This document shows positions 11,756 through 23,005 of a DNA stretch of 64,000 bases, piece after piece. The stretch comes from Molanna angustata. Lineage: Eukaryota > Arthropoda > Insecta > Trichoptera > Molannidae. The first letter of the stretch is position 1; each line of letters opens with the position of its first letter. Made by a program: the position numbers and the translations under genes. The DNA is taken from NCBI GenBank assembly GCA_963576475.1, contig OY754969.1:24172786-24236785 (forward strand), given 5' to 3'. The notes under the pieces are model-generated. The model did not search any database. It had not been told where the DNA came from and worked only from the letters and a program-made list of their open reading frames with translations.

Positions 11756-12115
11756 ATTGTCACGACCATGCGTAGGTACAATATTATAAACATTGTCACG
11801 ACCATGCGTAGGTACAATATTATAAACATTGTCACGACCATGCGTAGGTACAATATTATAAACATTGTCACGACCATGCGTAGGTACAATATTATAAACA
11901 TTGTCACGACCATGCGTAGGTACAATATTATAAACATTGTCACGACCATGCATAGGTACAATATTAAAAACATTGTCACGACCATGCGTAGGTACAATAT
12001 TATAAACATTGTCACGACCATGCGAAGGTACAATATTATAAACATTGTCACGACCATGCGTAGGTACAATATTATAAACATTGTCACGACCATGCGTAGG
12101 TACAATATAATAAAC
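11756..12115. repeat. 36-bp minisatellite, 10 copies
   Basis: The unit begins ATTGTCACGACCATGCGTAG and ends ACAATATTATAAAC. Its length is exactly 36 bp (12 codons), which leaves frames open on both strands, three in all (repeat peptides such as IVPTHGRDNVYN). A single unit has CATGCATAG and TTAAAAAC. No evidence of coding. Confidence 0.95.
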
Positions 12116-12248
12116 AAATACATAATTCAAAGTTCTCTTCACGTTGAAATGAAGAATAATAAAATAAATAAATAATAATAAATTGGGATAATTTTTATAG
12201 CGCCGTTTTTGTGATAACCTCACCTCAAGGGCGCTTTGAATATAACTA

Positions 12249-12400
12249 TTACAGGTTTTTGTAAGACTCGCGGAAGAAGTGAGTTTTCAGGTGTTTCCTG
12301 AATAGTGCTAAGTTGTCGATTTGCCTCAGTTCAGGTGGTAGTTTATTCCACGAGGCTGGTCAACCCACAGCAAAAGCACGATCACCGAAGGGTGTAATTT
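12249..12400 (-). pseudogene. C-terminal tail of a non-LTR retrotransposon ORF2
   Basis: The minus strand encodes FGDRAFAVG, a TGA in place of an expected Trp, then PASWNKLPPELRQ, LALFRKHLKTHFF and a stop. The pattern (A..LWN.LP..LR....L..FK..LKT.LF) is the C-terminal signature of CR1/jockey-type ORF2 proteins. The single in-frame stop and lack of upstream RT show a dead 5'-truncated copy. Confidence 0.8.
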
Positions 12401-12924
12401 TGACTCTATTTATTTCAGTTAACTTGCCAATCATGGATGTGGTGGCTGACCGAAGTGTTTGTTGTCGCTTCAATATTCCATGTCAGTCCGTAGATTGTTT
12501 ACATTCATACTGTCAATGTCAAACACATAATGCCAAACGCAGTTGTTTTATACAGCAAACAAATTCAAGCACAGAACATACATAATATATTGTGAAACAA
12601 TATAAATCATACACTAAGACTGTATAAAATACAAAATTTTTAAATTTAAAAATGAAGTTAGAATAATTTTTACTGTTCATGGCCCCACAAAAATTCTGAA
12701 TTTTACAGAGCTCTGACTAGTCGAGAAGTTAGTTGAAAATCGATTGCGAAATTCCAGTACGGACAGATAGGTGAAGTCAGATAATAGCGTGAAGAAAAGG
12801 TAACCCTAGAAATAAAAAAAAAACAGACTACCTTAATTAATACCTTCTCGTTTTTAAATTTGAGAAGAGAAACATTGCGTGATGGTAAATATAAAAAAAA
12901 TACGTAAATTCAAATCGGAAAATC

Positions 12925-13236
12925 CATACCATACCATACCATCACGCCATTTCCTTATTTGGGGTAGGCAGAGAGAACCGAACGCCAGACTCCTCTCTCT
13001 TGACATACATTCCTCGCTTCATTCACGTCCATACATCGTCTCATACACGCTCTTCTATTATTCTTACTTCTAACATTACCATCTTTCAAAATCCCATTTA
13101 TGTGATCGTGCCAACTTTTTCTTGGCCGACCTCTACTTTTCGTTCCTCTTTTATCAGTCTTGTATACTTTTTTTGTCAGACGGTCATCACTCATTCTTTC
13201 TATGTGGCCGAACCACCTTAGGGCATTTATTTTCAT
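12925..13236 (-). pseudogene. C-terminus of an RTE-like non-LTR retrotransposon
   Basis: The open minus-strand frame (93 codons) contains RWFGHIERMSDDRLTKKVY, then RGRPRKSWHDHI, then CMDVNEARNVCQERGVWR, and ends SAYPK. This is the post-RT tail of insect RTE-like endonuclease/reverse transcriptases. The 3' end is followed by a short ATGGT-type repeat (12925-12945). Sister fragments lie at 15626-15770 and 56040-56880. Confidence 0.85.
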
Positions 13237-13744
13237 CTTACTTACGGATCGGAAAATGAACTTTGAAAACCCCTGATTGTTCAGTTGAGCATCTCATAAA
13301 TTAGAATAGTGTAATTAAATACAGTAAATAGTTCAAACACAAATTATATTGTTTATATTTGGTGGAAAGTACTTTCACAAAGTAAATTATTTCCTCTTTA
13401 GAAATATTTTTTTCCTGTAGCCAGTTAATTAAATTAAATTTTCAATAAACAATAATTACGATGGATTTATTCCACGAATTAAAGTTATTTATGGCTGATT
13501 GTTCCCCTACCTAACGAAAGAGAAAGTTAGTAAAGGGGTAACAGAGGATAATATGATATTTTATATGCCATATTGTGAATTCGTAGCTCTACCAAATATG
13601 AAACAAAAAACAATGCGAAAAACACATTATCATATTTACATTCTGAATGAAATCTTTATTAAAATATTTTCAAAATATTACGTTATTACATTATGTTAAA
13701 TTTTTCCTAAGCTGAAATATATTGAAATTCAAATTTACCTTCTT

Positions 13745-14976
13745 CTTCTTCTTTAAGTGCCATGTTGGGTCCCCCCAACGTCGGCGATCACTCCGGCGAA
13801 TGTCTCCCTGTCCTGGGCTACTCGGAACAGCTCCTCCACACTCCGGATGCCGGTCCATTCTCTCACATTGCGCAGCCAGAACATCTGTTTTCTGCCGGGT
13901 CCTCGGCGTCTCTCAATCTTGCCCTCCAAGGTGAGCTGGAGAAGGCGATATTTATCTCCACGCAGCACATGACCCAGGTACGAGATTTTTCGGACCTTGA
14001 TGGTAGACAACAACTCTCTATTTGCTCTAGGTCGCCTCAGGACTTCTGTATTTGTTACCATATCTGTCCAGGGAATTCTGAGCATTCGTCGATGGAGCCA
14101 CATTTCAAATGCTTCCAGTCTGTTCATCATACTGACTTTCAAGGTCCACGTCTCGCATCCATATAATAAAACACACCACACATAGCATCTTATCATTCTT
14201 TGTCGGAGTTTCAGGTTTATGTTGTCGTTACAGAGGAGTGTATTCATTTTATTAAATGCAGCTCTTGCTGCCTCAATTCTGCATTTAACCTCCACATCCG
14301 GGTCAAGGGTTTGCGTGAGCATGCTGCCGAGGTATTTAAACTTCTCCACTCTTTCGACGCTGCGGCCGTTCAAATGCATCATTGATCCAGTGTAATGCAG
14401 CCGCCCGAAAGTCATCTATTTGGTTTTACTGATATGAATTGTTAGTCCCAATCTTTTACCGTATTCGTCAACAAGGTCAAGGAGGTCTTGAAGATCATCA
14501 ACACTGTCAGCTAGTAGTACAGTATCTGCTGCATGTCTGCATATCTAATGTTGTTGATTAGGACTCCATCTATCTTGAGACCTTTCTCGGTGTTACTGAG
14601 GGCTCTTTTAAAGACATAGTCGGAGTAGAGATTAAACAATAACGGGGACAGAATACAACCCTGTCTTACTCCTCGTTGAATGGTGATTGCATTTGATTTC
14701 TCACTCCCATGTCTTATTTCGGCTTTTTGAAACCAATAGAGGTTCTTGATTAAATTTAGGTCTTTGGAATCAATGTTACAATCGGCAAGCATTTGTATCA
14801 AATAAGCATGTTTAATCCTATCAAATGCTTTTTCGTAGTCAATCAAGCAAATATTTCCTTTCTTTGGTCCCGGCATTTTTGCAAAAGTACGTTAACAGCC
14901 ATTAGTGCTTCACGTGTTCCAAACGCACTTCTTCTGAAACCAAATTGAGTGTTATAAATATACCTCAGTATCTCAA
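13745..14976 (-). pseudogene. Non-LTR retrotransposon RT, 5'-truncated, frameshifted
   Basis: Reading the minus strand from 14976, one finds QFGFRRSAFGTREAL, then ICLIDYEKAFDRIKHAYLI (RT motif A), then RGVRQGCILSPLLFNLYSD (motif B) and INNIRYAD. Around 14522-14540 the YADD catalytic motif is broken by a small insertion and the frame shifts into TVLLADSVDDLQDLLDLVD and HISKTK, then a TAG. The rest (13753-14415, 220 codons) is an intact tail with KFKYLGSMLTQ, YGCETWTLK, RRMLRIPWTDM, GHVLRGDKYRLL and RRGPGRKQMFWLRNVREWTG. The reverse transcriptase is certainly inactive. A further relic of the family lies at 25310-25425. Confidence 0.9.
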
Positions 14977-15625
14977 AAAGTTAAGGTATATTTTTGTTAT
15001 TAATATCCAAACTATCTAAGTAATTTTTTTCAAAACGATTTGATAAGAAATAACGATGGTATATCAAATTGAAAAATAGATACGTTGGCAGCAGTCCCCC
15101 CCTTAATGAGTTGATCGTCCCAATCTACTGGTAATTTTACCTACCTACATAATATCATCGCACAATAGGATTTTGTTAGATGTGAATGTATTCGATCTGT
15201 CCGTTTAAATATTTTATTTGAAAAATATCTTAATTTCATGTATGAAAATACATAAATTACATGGAGAATAGGTACATACTTATGTGTTTATAAATCGAGT
15301 ACCAACCAGCGAGCACATCTACCTATGTAGGTATGTGTACCAACATGGCGGTCATATACGGCAATAGACTAACATAAACTTGAAAATGACTAAACCACGC
15401 AGAGGAGAATCAACTCTGGGGGATAGCAATTGCGGAGAGGGTTAAACTCTGGTAATTGGCTTCATTAACGCCGTGTCCCTCCTGCCCCTCAATACTCACC
15501 CCGTCATTTCTGATCTCATAGGCCTTTAAAAGCATTTAACCAAATAGCCCCTGTGCTGTTTGTAGGTGGTCAAAACAGGTGAAACAATTTTTTCAAATAT
15601 AAGATTGAAAAATAAATCAACTTTT

Positions 15626-15770
15626 CTTTTGAAAGATGGAGATTTAGAAGTAAGAAGAGCGTGTATTACACGATGCATGGACGTGAATGAAGCGATAAAT
15701 TTATGTCAAGAGAGAGGAGTCTGGCGTTCGGTTCTATCTGCCTACACCAAGTAGGGAAATGGCATGTAAG
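15626..15770 (+). pseudogene. Short 3' fragment of the RTE-like family
   Basis: It encodes KDGDLEVRRACITRCMDV, then NEAINLCQERGVWR and SAYTK, then a stop, closely matching the last ~40 residues of the 12925-13236 copy. Only the extreme 3' end is present. Confidence 0.8.
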
Positions 15771-15857
15771 AAACGAGAGCTGTTTGTTCAAATAATTTAT
15801 TGTGGATATTTTATATAACATTTTAAATTAAATTAAAAAATAAAACAGTATGTTTAA

Positions 15858-15960
15858 GTCGAATATTCTAAACCAGCGGATGACAGGTCGTAAGTCCTGT
15901 AGGTGCCTCGAGTTCTTGGTTCTTCTACAATATCCCTACTTCGTCTCTATTGAGATGTTG
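15858..15960 (-). repeat. Dispersed TIR-type repeat, copy 2 (ACCAGGAACTCAAGG family)
   Basis: GACAGGTCGTAAGTCCTGTA, then TTCTTGGTTCTTCTACA, then CTTCGTCTCTATTGAGAT are the reverse complement of the block at 1101-1255. Confidence 0.75.
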
Positions 15961-16037
15961 AAAAAAAGTTTGTTTATAAAAAATAAAAAAAAGGATGTTT
16001 TCGATTCTACGTATATTTTTTTTTAAATTGGTTGATA

Positions 16038-16083
16038 GCTATTTCGCCTTGTTAGGGCATCTTCAAGACTAGTCTTGAAGATG
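16038..16083 (-). repeat. PLE-terminal-repeat-like motif next to a perfect 26-bp palindrome
   Basis: Positions 16058-16083 are a perfect palindrome (CATCTTCAAGACT and its complement). On the minus strand the left side reads CTTGAAGATGCCC, TAACAA, GGCGAAAT. This resembles the CTTGAAAATGCC..GGCGAAACG segment of the Penelope-like terminal repeats at 36644-36617 and 38221-38256. I read it as a decayed head-to-head PLE terminus. Confidence 0.5.
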
Positions 16084-16752
16084 AAGTTCAATAAAATTTA
16101 TCGCGTTAATTTTATTCATCTCGTATGGAAACATTTATTTAATGCATCCTTTTCGATTTGAATATTCAGTTTTATAATATAAATTAAATGTTTTGTTTTA
16201 TACCTACATATAAAATTCTAAACATGGAATTAAAAATACAGGAATATTAAGTCACAGAAGGGCCCAACCATAATCTAGTACAGAAAATAGTTATTCAAAT
16301 ATTTTTACTATAACATCGGTAGGTATAAATTACAGACATTATTTATATAGTTATTATAACCGAATGCACATAAGTTAGTTACATAAGTATCTATTTTATA
16401 AGCTATCAATATGAATAGATTTGGATTCGTTGGACCGTCAATTGATAAATTCTATCCCGAATAGACCAACCTCCTGGTTCAACTATTGAAATCCCGCCAA
16501 GTAAAACGGCGATTGAATAAATAAGGTGCGACGTGTCCACGATTATGGGACATTTCGCAAGATCCCCAACTGTTTAGCATTCGGGGGACAGTCCAGAATG
16601 TCCGGCATCAGGAGGAAACACAACTAGCAGCAGTAGGTATAGTAGTACTATTGCCATGGGAATCTCCAACACATAACCGGGAAACCCTCAACATTTACTG
16701 ATCGCGAATTTCGAAACAAACTTTTGAAAAGTCACAGAGCTGTAGAGTGTAG

Positions 16753-17073
16753 AGGCCCTCATCATCATCATCACTGACGCTACAGTCCGCTACGGACCCT
16801 GGCCTCCTCCAGAAAACGTATCCATCCTTCTCTATCGACCGCCAGTCTTCTCCAATTTATTTGTTTTTTTTTTCTAATATCGCAAAGCACGTCGTTCAGC
16901 CATCTCAATCTAGGTCTGCCTCTACTTCTTCTCCCTTTGGGACAGGTGTCTAACATCTACCTTTTTAGGAATACGGTGTTTATCCATCCGGTAAACATGT
17001 CCAAGACAATTAATAGTAAATTTCAAATTAATAGTAAAGCCAATTACTAGTAGTTTAATAGTAAAGGCCCTCA
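16753..17073 (-). pseudogene. 3' end of a non-LTR retrotransposon with a 9-bp direct repeat
   Basis: On the minus strand it encodes NCLGHVYRMDKHRIPKK, then (after a frameshift) KGRRSRGRPRLRWLNDVL, INWRRLAVDREGWIRFLEEA and a stop. This tail (GRP..RW..D.......W...A.DR..W...L..A) is typical of insect non-LTR ORFs. The 3' tail is an ATG/GAT triplet run. AGGCCCTCA occurs at 16753-16761 and 17065-17073, a plausible target-site duplication. Confidence 0.8.
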
Positions 17074-17275
17074 ACATTTAAGAATTTTTTGGATCGCGCT
17101 TATGATCTTCAAATTATTATATCAATTAAAGAAGTCACAATTTGTGTATTTTGATATTCTATTGAATATAATAAATTGGTGTTGTACATATCCAATGCTC
17201 CACAAATAATTTTACTGGCTTTGATGCTCGCGACCTGTCAATAAGTCATTGATATTCCAGTAACACGTACCTACT

Positions 17276-17572
17276 TTACAGTAGCGGAATTGCTTATAGA
17301 AGCCGAGAATCCTGGCTTGCCTATGAATATGTTAAGAAATTCAAGACCTCATATTTTGAAACCATACTACAAGATTAAAAATTGAACCGTTTGTAGATAC
17401 GATGCTTGACAGGGCCACAAATGTAAATATTATTTTAGCATGTGATTTTAAAATATTTTCATGGCCACTCATTATGAACAACGATGCTAAAAAAACATTA
17501 AATTTTCGACATTTCCCAATTTTCATTCAGGGTTTGCCTAGTCCGAAGGTTCTAGGCACGCCCCTGCCTACT
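17276..17572. repeat. ~300-bp dispersed repeat, copy 1
   Basis: It aligns in inverted orientation with 23006-23320. Shared words include GCGGAATTGCTTATAGAAGC, GAACCGTTTGTAGA, GATGCTTGACAGGGCCAC, TCCCAATTTTC, CAGGGTTTGCCTAG and TTCTAGGCACGCCCCTG. An open frame here (61 codons) is probably incidental. Family unknown. Confidence 0.75.
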
Positions 17573-18569
17573 TAATGAAAGAATTCTCGTTTTTGGGACT
17601 AAACTTCCCAATAACATTGCTGTAGGAGACTCTATAGTGTTTATCTTATCCGAATTCAAAGCTTGTATATTCTAATATGATATCTGACCAACGATCAATA
17701 AAAAGACACATTAAAAACGAATGTTTGATTTTTCAGATTTCGTTTCTGCGAAATTATCTACGCTGACCTCCTTCGGGCCATTTGAGGATTTTCTCAACTA
17801 GTTCTCTTGATATTTCAGATCTGCAAAGACGAACTAAACTATTGTCAAGCCTAAACTTACTCAGCTGTCTCGCCTGTTAATGTGATTGCTGTCCGATTTG
17901 GTTTTTACCTGCAAAACGTACATATAATGTAATCGGCTATTTTCAATTATTTTATCAACTGGGTGTTTGCTTTTGTATAACCCAATAAAATATTCGTAAT
18001 TGATTTAATTTAAATGTACACTATGTTCATTAATAAACGTTCTTTGAAGAATAACAGATCTGCAAATACATACATAATAATTTTTTTTCTTGAAACTCTT
18101 TGCATTAACTGCTCGAAGACTTTGTTTTATTAAAAAATATTCAGAACCTCCAAACACGTTATCAAAATAAAATATTATCATTGTTTTTGTTTTATTTTTA
18201 TCATTAATAACAAATAATTTGACGAACACATTATCGATTTTTTGTGTCTATCTAAGTCTATCCGTCATAGAGTATTTTTACATAAAAGAAAATGGATTAT
18301 TCTGATGAATGTGGCAAATTAAACTTAAAAAGAAGCTTTTTATTAAGTTATAGTCTTGTTTTTTTATATGATGTACCTACAAGATATAATGTACCGGCCT
18401 TTACACGGAATTTTCATATTTTTCCCAATTAAAAAAAACAGATAATGACAAAGCAATTTAAATTAATGTGCAAACGTCGGCGTCGCATCATTTTTTTTTC
18501 AGAGAAAGATTTCAATTTTATACAATCAAAAAATATTATATTTTTTCAGACCCGCTTATTTTTCTCCGC

Positions 18570-19196
18570 AAAACTCGTTTTCTATATACCTTACCCTAGT
18601 ACAAAACTCGTTTTCTATATACCTTACCCTAGTACAAAACTCGTTTTCTATATACCTTACCCTAGTACAAAACTCGTTTTCTATATATCTTACCCTAGTA
18701 CAAAACTCGTTTTCTATATACCTTACCCTAGTACAAAACTCATTTTCTATATATCTTACCCTAGTACAAAACTCGTTTTCTATATACCTTACCCTAGTAC
18801 AAAACTCGTATTCTATATACCTTACCCTAGTACAAAACTCGTATTCTATATACCTTACCCTAGTACAAAACTCGTTTTCTATATACCTTACCCTAGTACA
18901 AAACTCGTTTTCTATATACCTTACCCTAGTACAAAACTCGTTTTCTATATACCTTACCCTAGTACAAAACTCGTTTTCTATATACCTTACCCTAGTACAA
19001 AACTCGTATTCTATATACCTTACCCTAGTACAAAACTCGTTTTCTATATACCTTACCCTAGTACAAAACTCGTATTCTATATACCTTACCCTAGTACAAA
19101 ACTCGTTTTCTATATACTTTACCCTAGTACAAAACTCGTTTTCTATATACCTTACCCTAGTACAAAACTCGTATTCTATATACCTTACCCTAGTAC
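18570..19196. repeat. 33-bp minisatellite, 19 copies
   Basis: The unit runs AAAACTCGTTTTCTATATAC then CTTACCCTAGTAC: 33 bp, 11 codons. Two long open frames (258 and 236 codons, opposite strands) result from the multiple-of-three length. Units alternate between CTCGTTTTC and CTCGTATTC forms, with rare CTCATTTTC, TATATCTT and TATACTTT variants. No domain or expression signal. Confidence 0.95.
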
Positions 19197-19478
19197 AAAC
19201 AATTATTCTCAGGCACATTAAAAAAATCCTCGTTGTTGTTCTTATTCGAATGCAAGCAAAAAACAAATATGCCTGAAAATATATAAGTATTTTTTTTTAT
19301 ATCCAGACAGTATAAAATATGTCATATCCTTACTAATGACTCGCTAAGAACTTGAAGCTATGATATATTATTACGGGTTGAATACGCCCATGTCATGCAG
19401 AAATACAAACAAACGACGTTCCTACAGTGTGATCATGAAGTATTATTTAATTTTTCACTAATTAAAGGCAAGTTTTTA

Positions 19479-20502
19479 TCCAACTGTCGATTTGTTCAGG
19501 AGAACTTTGTTCTCTTAACATATCGACAATGTTTCAAGCCAGAATACGCGAGAATTGTATGGAGAGGTCTACTTTTTTCACGGCTTTTCCAACTTTGAAG
19601 TCAAAAAACACCAACTTAGAGGCTTCGCAGCATATATGATCCATACACGGATTTACTCAGAATTCGGAGTAGAACATTTCGTGTGTCTGTGTGTGTGTGT
19701 GTGTGTCTGTGTGTCTGTGTGTGTGTGTGTGTCCGTCCCCCCCTTATAACTTTTGATCCGCTCAATTTACAGAACCTAAAATTTCAGAATATATAAATAG
19801 TTACAGGCCTACAAAACTTTTATACTCGGAATTTTGAATTTTTGTTTCAGTCAGGGGTTATCAACTTTTGAATTTTTATTTTATTTTTCCATATATCTCA
19901 GAAACCATAAACGCAAGAACGCTGAAAATTGGTACAAACATAGACAAATACAAAATCTCAAATAAGGTTTTTCAAAAAAATTCCAGGGTTTCTAAAACAT
20001 TTTTTATTAAGAAAAATATTTTTTTATGATAAATTTATGAGTTTAACTGCCTATATTTCCAAAACTTTTACAATTATCGAAAAAAGCCGACACACCCCAA
20101 CTAGATAATTTAATTTTCTATAAAAAATATTAACATTGTAGTAGAAGATCTCAATTTTTTTTTAACAATTTTTTTAAAAATTAAATTTAGTGACGACATC
20201 GCTTCATACATTTTGTATGGCAGTCGCCTATACACAATATGTAAGAAGACTTAATAGTTTGATACTTCATCTCCAAACATACATACATACCATCATGCTA
20301 TTTGCATATTCTGGGTAGGAAAAAGGATCTTCCTCCATACTATCCTATCTTGACATACATACCTACATATGTTGTATAGAAAACAAAATATCTGAAAATA
20401 TTCAATAATTTGTATCTATGGGTTTATAGTTTGGTACATATTCTTCAACTATACATACTATCGCTATCGACAGTTGGATCTCATGTGTTACATGCAACTA
20501 GT
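19479..20502 (+). mobile_element. 1-kb non-autonomous element with TCCAACTGTCGA ends, copy 1
   Basis: The left end TCCAACTGTCGA (19479) and right end TCGACAGTTGGA (20467-20478) are inverted repeats. The shared sequence continues to ACATGCAACTAGT at the right. An inverted copy lies at 45230-46282, a partial copy at 29052-29585 and a right-end-only copy at 21480-21553. It contains a (GT)n tract at 19682-19734 and, at 20280-20365, a strip resembling the RTE-like 3' end (ACATACATACCATC, TGGGTAGG, TCTTGACATACAT). No transposase. Confidence 0.8.
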
Positions 20503-20981
20503 TATATTTTATTTCTTTTAATCCTCGGTAACTAAGAGGTACTTTGTCTAATATCAATTGAACACGCAGCTGATACAACGAATTATGTACATTCAAGTTA
20601 ACACATTCTGGAGCCTTCTGATATTTATCGTCTCACAGATCTACGCAATTGAATTCTGTCTCCATTAGCCGCTTGCCGGATTATTAATGATATTAATAAC
20701 AATTTAGTTCCTACAACAAATAATATTACTTAATTATTATTGCTACCATTATATAGGTACTTTCTCGAAAGAACTAGCATATCAATGCGTAAACTGTTAA
20801 TTATTTAATAAATTAAAATAAAATGCAACGAACGCACCGATTCAGCTTTCAATTGAGAACAATTCACCCATCCAGATACTAATCATATCAAATGATTAGG
20901 CTCTGGGGAGGTTCGCTATATGATCTATCAACCCTAATGATACCTGATTATTAACATTTTAAAAAATTTTAACGTTCTATC

Positions 20982-21068
20982 GTCGGCCTTCCTGACTCAG
21001 TTGGTTGGATATCTGACTGCTGATCCAAAGGTCCCAGGTTCGATTCCGGGTGGAGACACAGTTTTTAA
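20982..21068 (+). mobile_element. tRNA-derived SINE head, family C, copy 2
   Basis: It reads GTCGGCCTTCCTGACTCAGT, TGGTTGG, CTGCTGATCCAAAGGTCCCA, GGTTCGATTCC, then GGAGACACAG. The B box is canonical. The remainder matches 1521-1605. Confidence 0.65.
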
Positions 21069-21164
21069 TTGTGTTTTAAATCTGGATCTGTGAGACAATT
21101 AATATCGTAAGTCTCCAAAATGTGTAATTGTTTATATTTTGGTACGTATTCTTTATACATACTA

Positions 21165-21465
21165 CCCCCTATTCAGAAACTATTGTAACTAAAATAGGAA
21201 CATAATTCTAAAAATAACGTTCTAAAATTATAGATATTTACGGTCTTATTTCAGCGTTATAAAATATAAACCTGGACTACATATATGGAATAGGAACGTA
21301 CCTATATTGGCCGGAACGTTCTTAAAAAGTTCCTGAATTAGACGTATTTTAAATTATGAAAATTTCATTGTCCAAGTTGATATTTTATAACGCTGAAATA
21401 AGACCGTAAGTATCTATAATTTTAGAACGTTCCTATTTTAGTAACGATAGTTACTGAATAGGGGG
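21165..21465. mobile_element. 301-bp MITE, CCCCCTATTCAG termini, TA target duplication
   Basis: The termini CCCCCTATTCAG and CTGAATAGGGGG are perfect inverses. Subterminal arms continue: AAAATAGGAAC with GTTCCTATTTTAG, GTTCTAAAATTATAGATA with TATCTATAATTTTAGAAC, and ACGGTCTTATTTCAGCGTTA with TAACGCTGAAATAAGACCGT. A TA dinucleotide flanks each end (21163-21164, 21466-21467), consistent with Tc1/mariner-like insertion. It sits next to the right-end fragment of the TCCAACTGTCGA element. Confidence 0.85.
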
Positions 21466-21479
21466 TACTATCGCAACGT

Positions 21480-21553
21480 ATCGTACAAATCGTACGTATT
21501 CTTTTACATTATACATACTATCGCCATTGACAGTTGGATCTCATGTGTTACAT
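21480..21553 (+). mobile_element. Right-end fragment of the TCCAACTGTCGA element
   Basis: CATACTATCGCCATTGACAG, TTGGATCTCATGTGTTACAT and GCAACTAGT match the last 75 bp of the copy at 19479-20502. Confidence 0.75.
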
Positions 21554-22084
21554 GCAACTAGTATTTAAACAATATAGGTAAATAAGTTAGTGTTATTTCT
21601 GAATCACCCGTTGTTACAGTGAATGTAGTAACGGTTTCATTAATTATTCTATAATTTATGAACGAAGAAGATGTGTGAAAAAAGAATACGAAACAGTTGG
21701 ACAAAATGTCTGTGTTATTATATTGAATAATATTATATACCTACATTGAATGAAAGGAACAAGGAAACAATGGCGGTTGTGTGGTGTTATTATTTATAGA
21801 GACGTTCCTATTTCTTTTCTTTTCCTTTCCTTTCCTTTGCTTTACCAAGAAAATAATACAACTTACATATATAATCGATCGATTAATGGCTCATGTCAAT
21901 TTGATGTACGATGTTTCGGATTATTAATTATCATTGGTTTTGTTATCATAATTATTATTAAAACGTAAAAATGTTGGAGAATAAGAAAATCCATTAGATA
22001 TATTGTGATTCATACGGTAAAATCCCGGTTAGAATAATAATTATACACCTACCTGTCAATAGTGCACATACATAGAAATATATT

Positions 22085-22520
22085 TATTTGATAAATAATT
22101 TATATATTTATGTATTTAACTTTTTGTAGGTACATAATATAAACAATTATAATACACACTGGCGGGCTTATTGCCATTAGGCATTTTTTTCCAACCACCC
22201 AGATTACAGAGTGATAGAATTAAACATGTACATCAATAAAAAATGAAAGCTACAAAAGAACAAATAAAATATGCATAACACCAGGATAAATAAAAAGAAA
22301 AACATCATAGCAACAAAAAAGGGATTGGGAAGGTATAAGAAGAGGAAATCGAGATCGGGTGTTTAGGGGTAAATATTACGTAGCAAAGGGAAGGAAGGAA
22401 AAGGAGAGGGATCAGGAATTTTCGGAGAGATATTCCTACTTTAGTCTTTTCTTGAAAATGGAAAGCGAGTTTGACGAAGTTATATCAGGACTCAAATTAT
22501 TCCAGAGAAATTTAGAGGTA
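22085..22520 (-). pseudogene. Non-LTR retrotransposon C-terminus and 3' UTR (GGCGGG family)
   Basis: The minus strand near 22515-22440 encodes KFLWNNLSPDITSSNSLSIF then KKRLK, the conserved C-terminal motif of this ORF2 family. The 3' UTR with GGCAATAAGCCCGCCAGTGT lies at 22150-22195. The end is an AT-rich tail near 22085. No RT domain is present. Confidence 0.75.
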
Positions 22521-23005
22521 TTTTTCCACTAAGCAATCTCTTTCAACCAATGCATGTTACGTAAAGCCTCTAGTAAACTCGGTTCGATAGTAATATCACA
22601 TTTACCTAACTCAACACAATAATTTTTTTATCGAAATATATAACGAATGCAGTTTAATAATTTGTTGAAAATTAAATAAATAAAACAATTTATTTTTACT
22701 CCAATAAATATTTTTATTCGACGTTAACGAAAGCTATTTTGTCTTATGAGGATATTATTACACCCATTGATAATTTTAATAATGCCTTTGTTATCGACAA
22801 TGTTGAATAAATATTATGGAGTCAAATACTTTTTTTTATTAATTTAAATCGTAATAAAATTCTACCAAATCATCATCATCATCAGTGTCGTCTTTTTCAT
22901 TTCAAAGGGTCGTGTTCATCCTCTCTTCTCATAAAATACATAAACGTTATAATTGATATTGTCTGTTTTGGAAAATATTTAGGAATTGTCAATAAATTGT
23001 AGATA

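Noticed and set aside
13722..14166. Plus-strand frames over 13.7-14.2 kb
   Set aside because: They are shadows of the minus-strand non-LTR coding sequence.
3176..19196. Tandem arrays as CRISPR
   Set aside because: The arrays at 3176-5176, 11756-12115 and 18570-19196 have contiguous units without variable spacers, and the context is eukaryotic with no cas genes.
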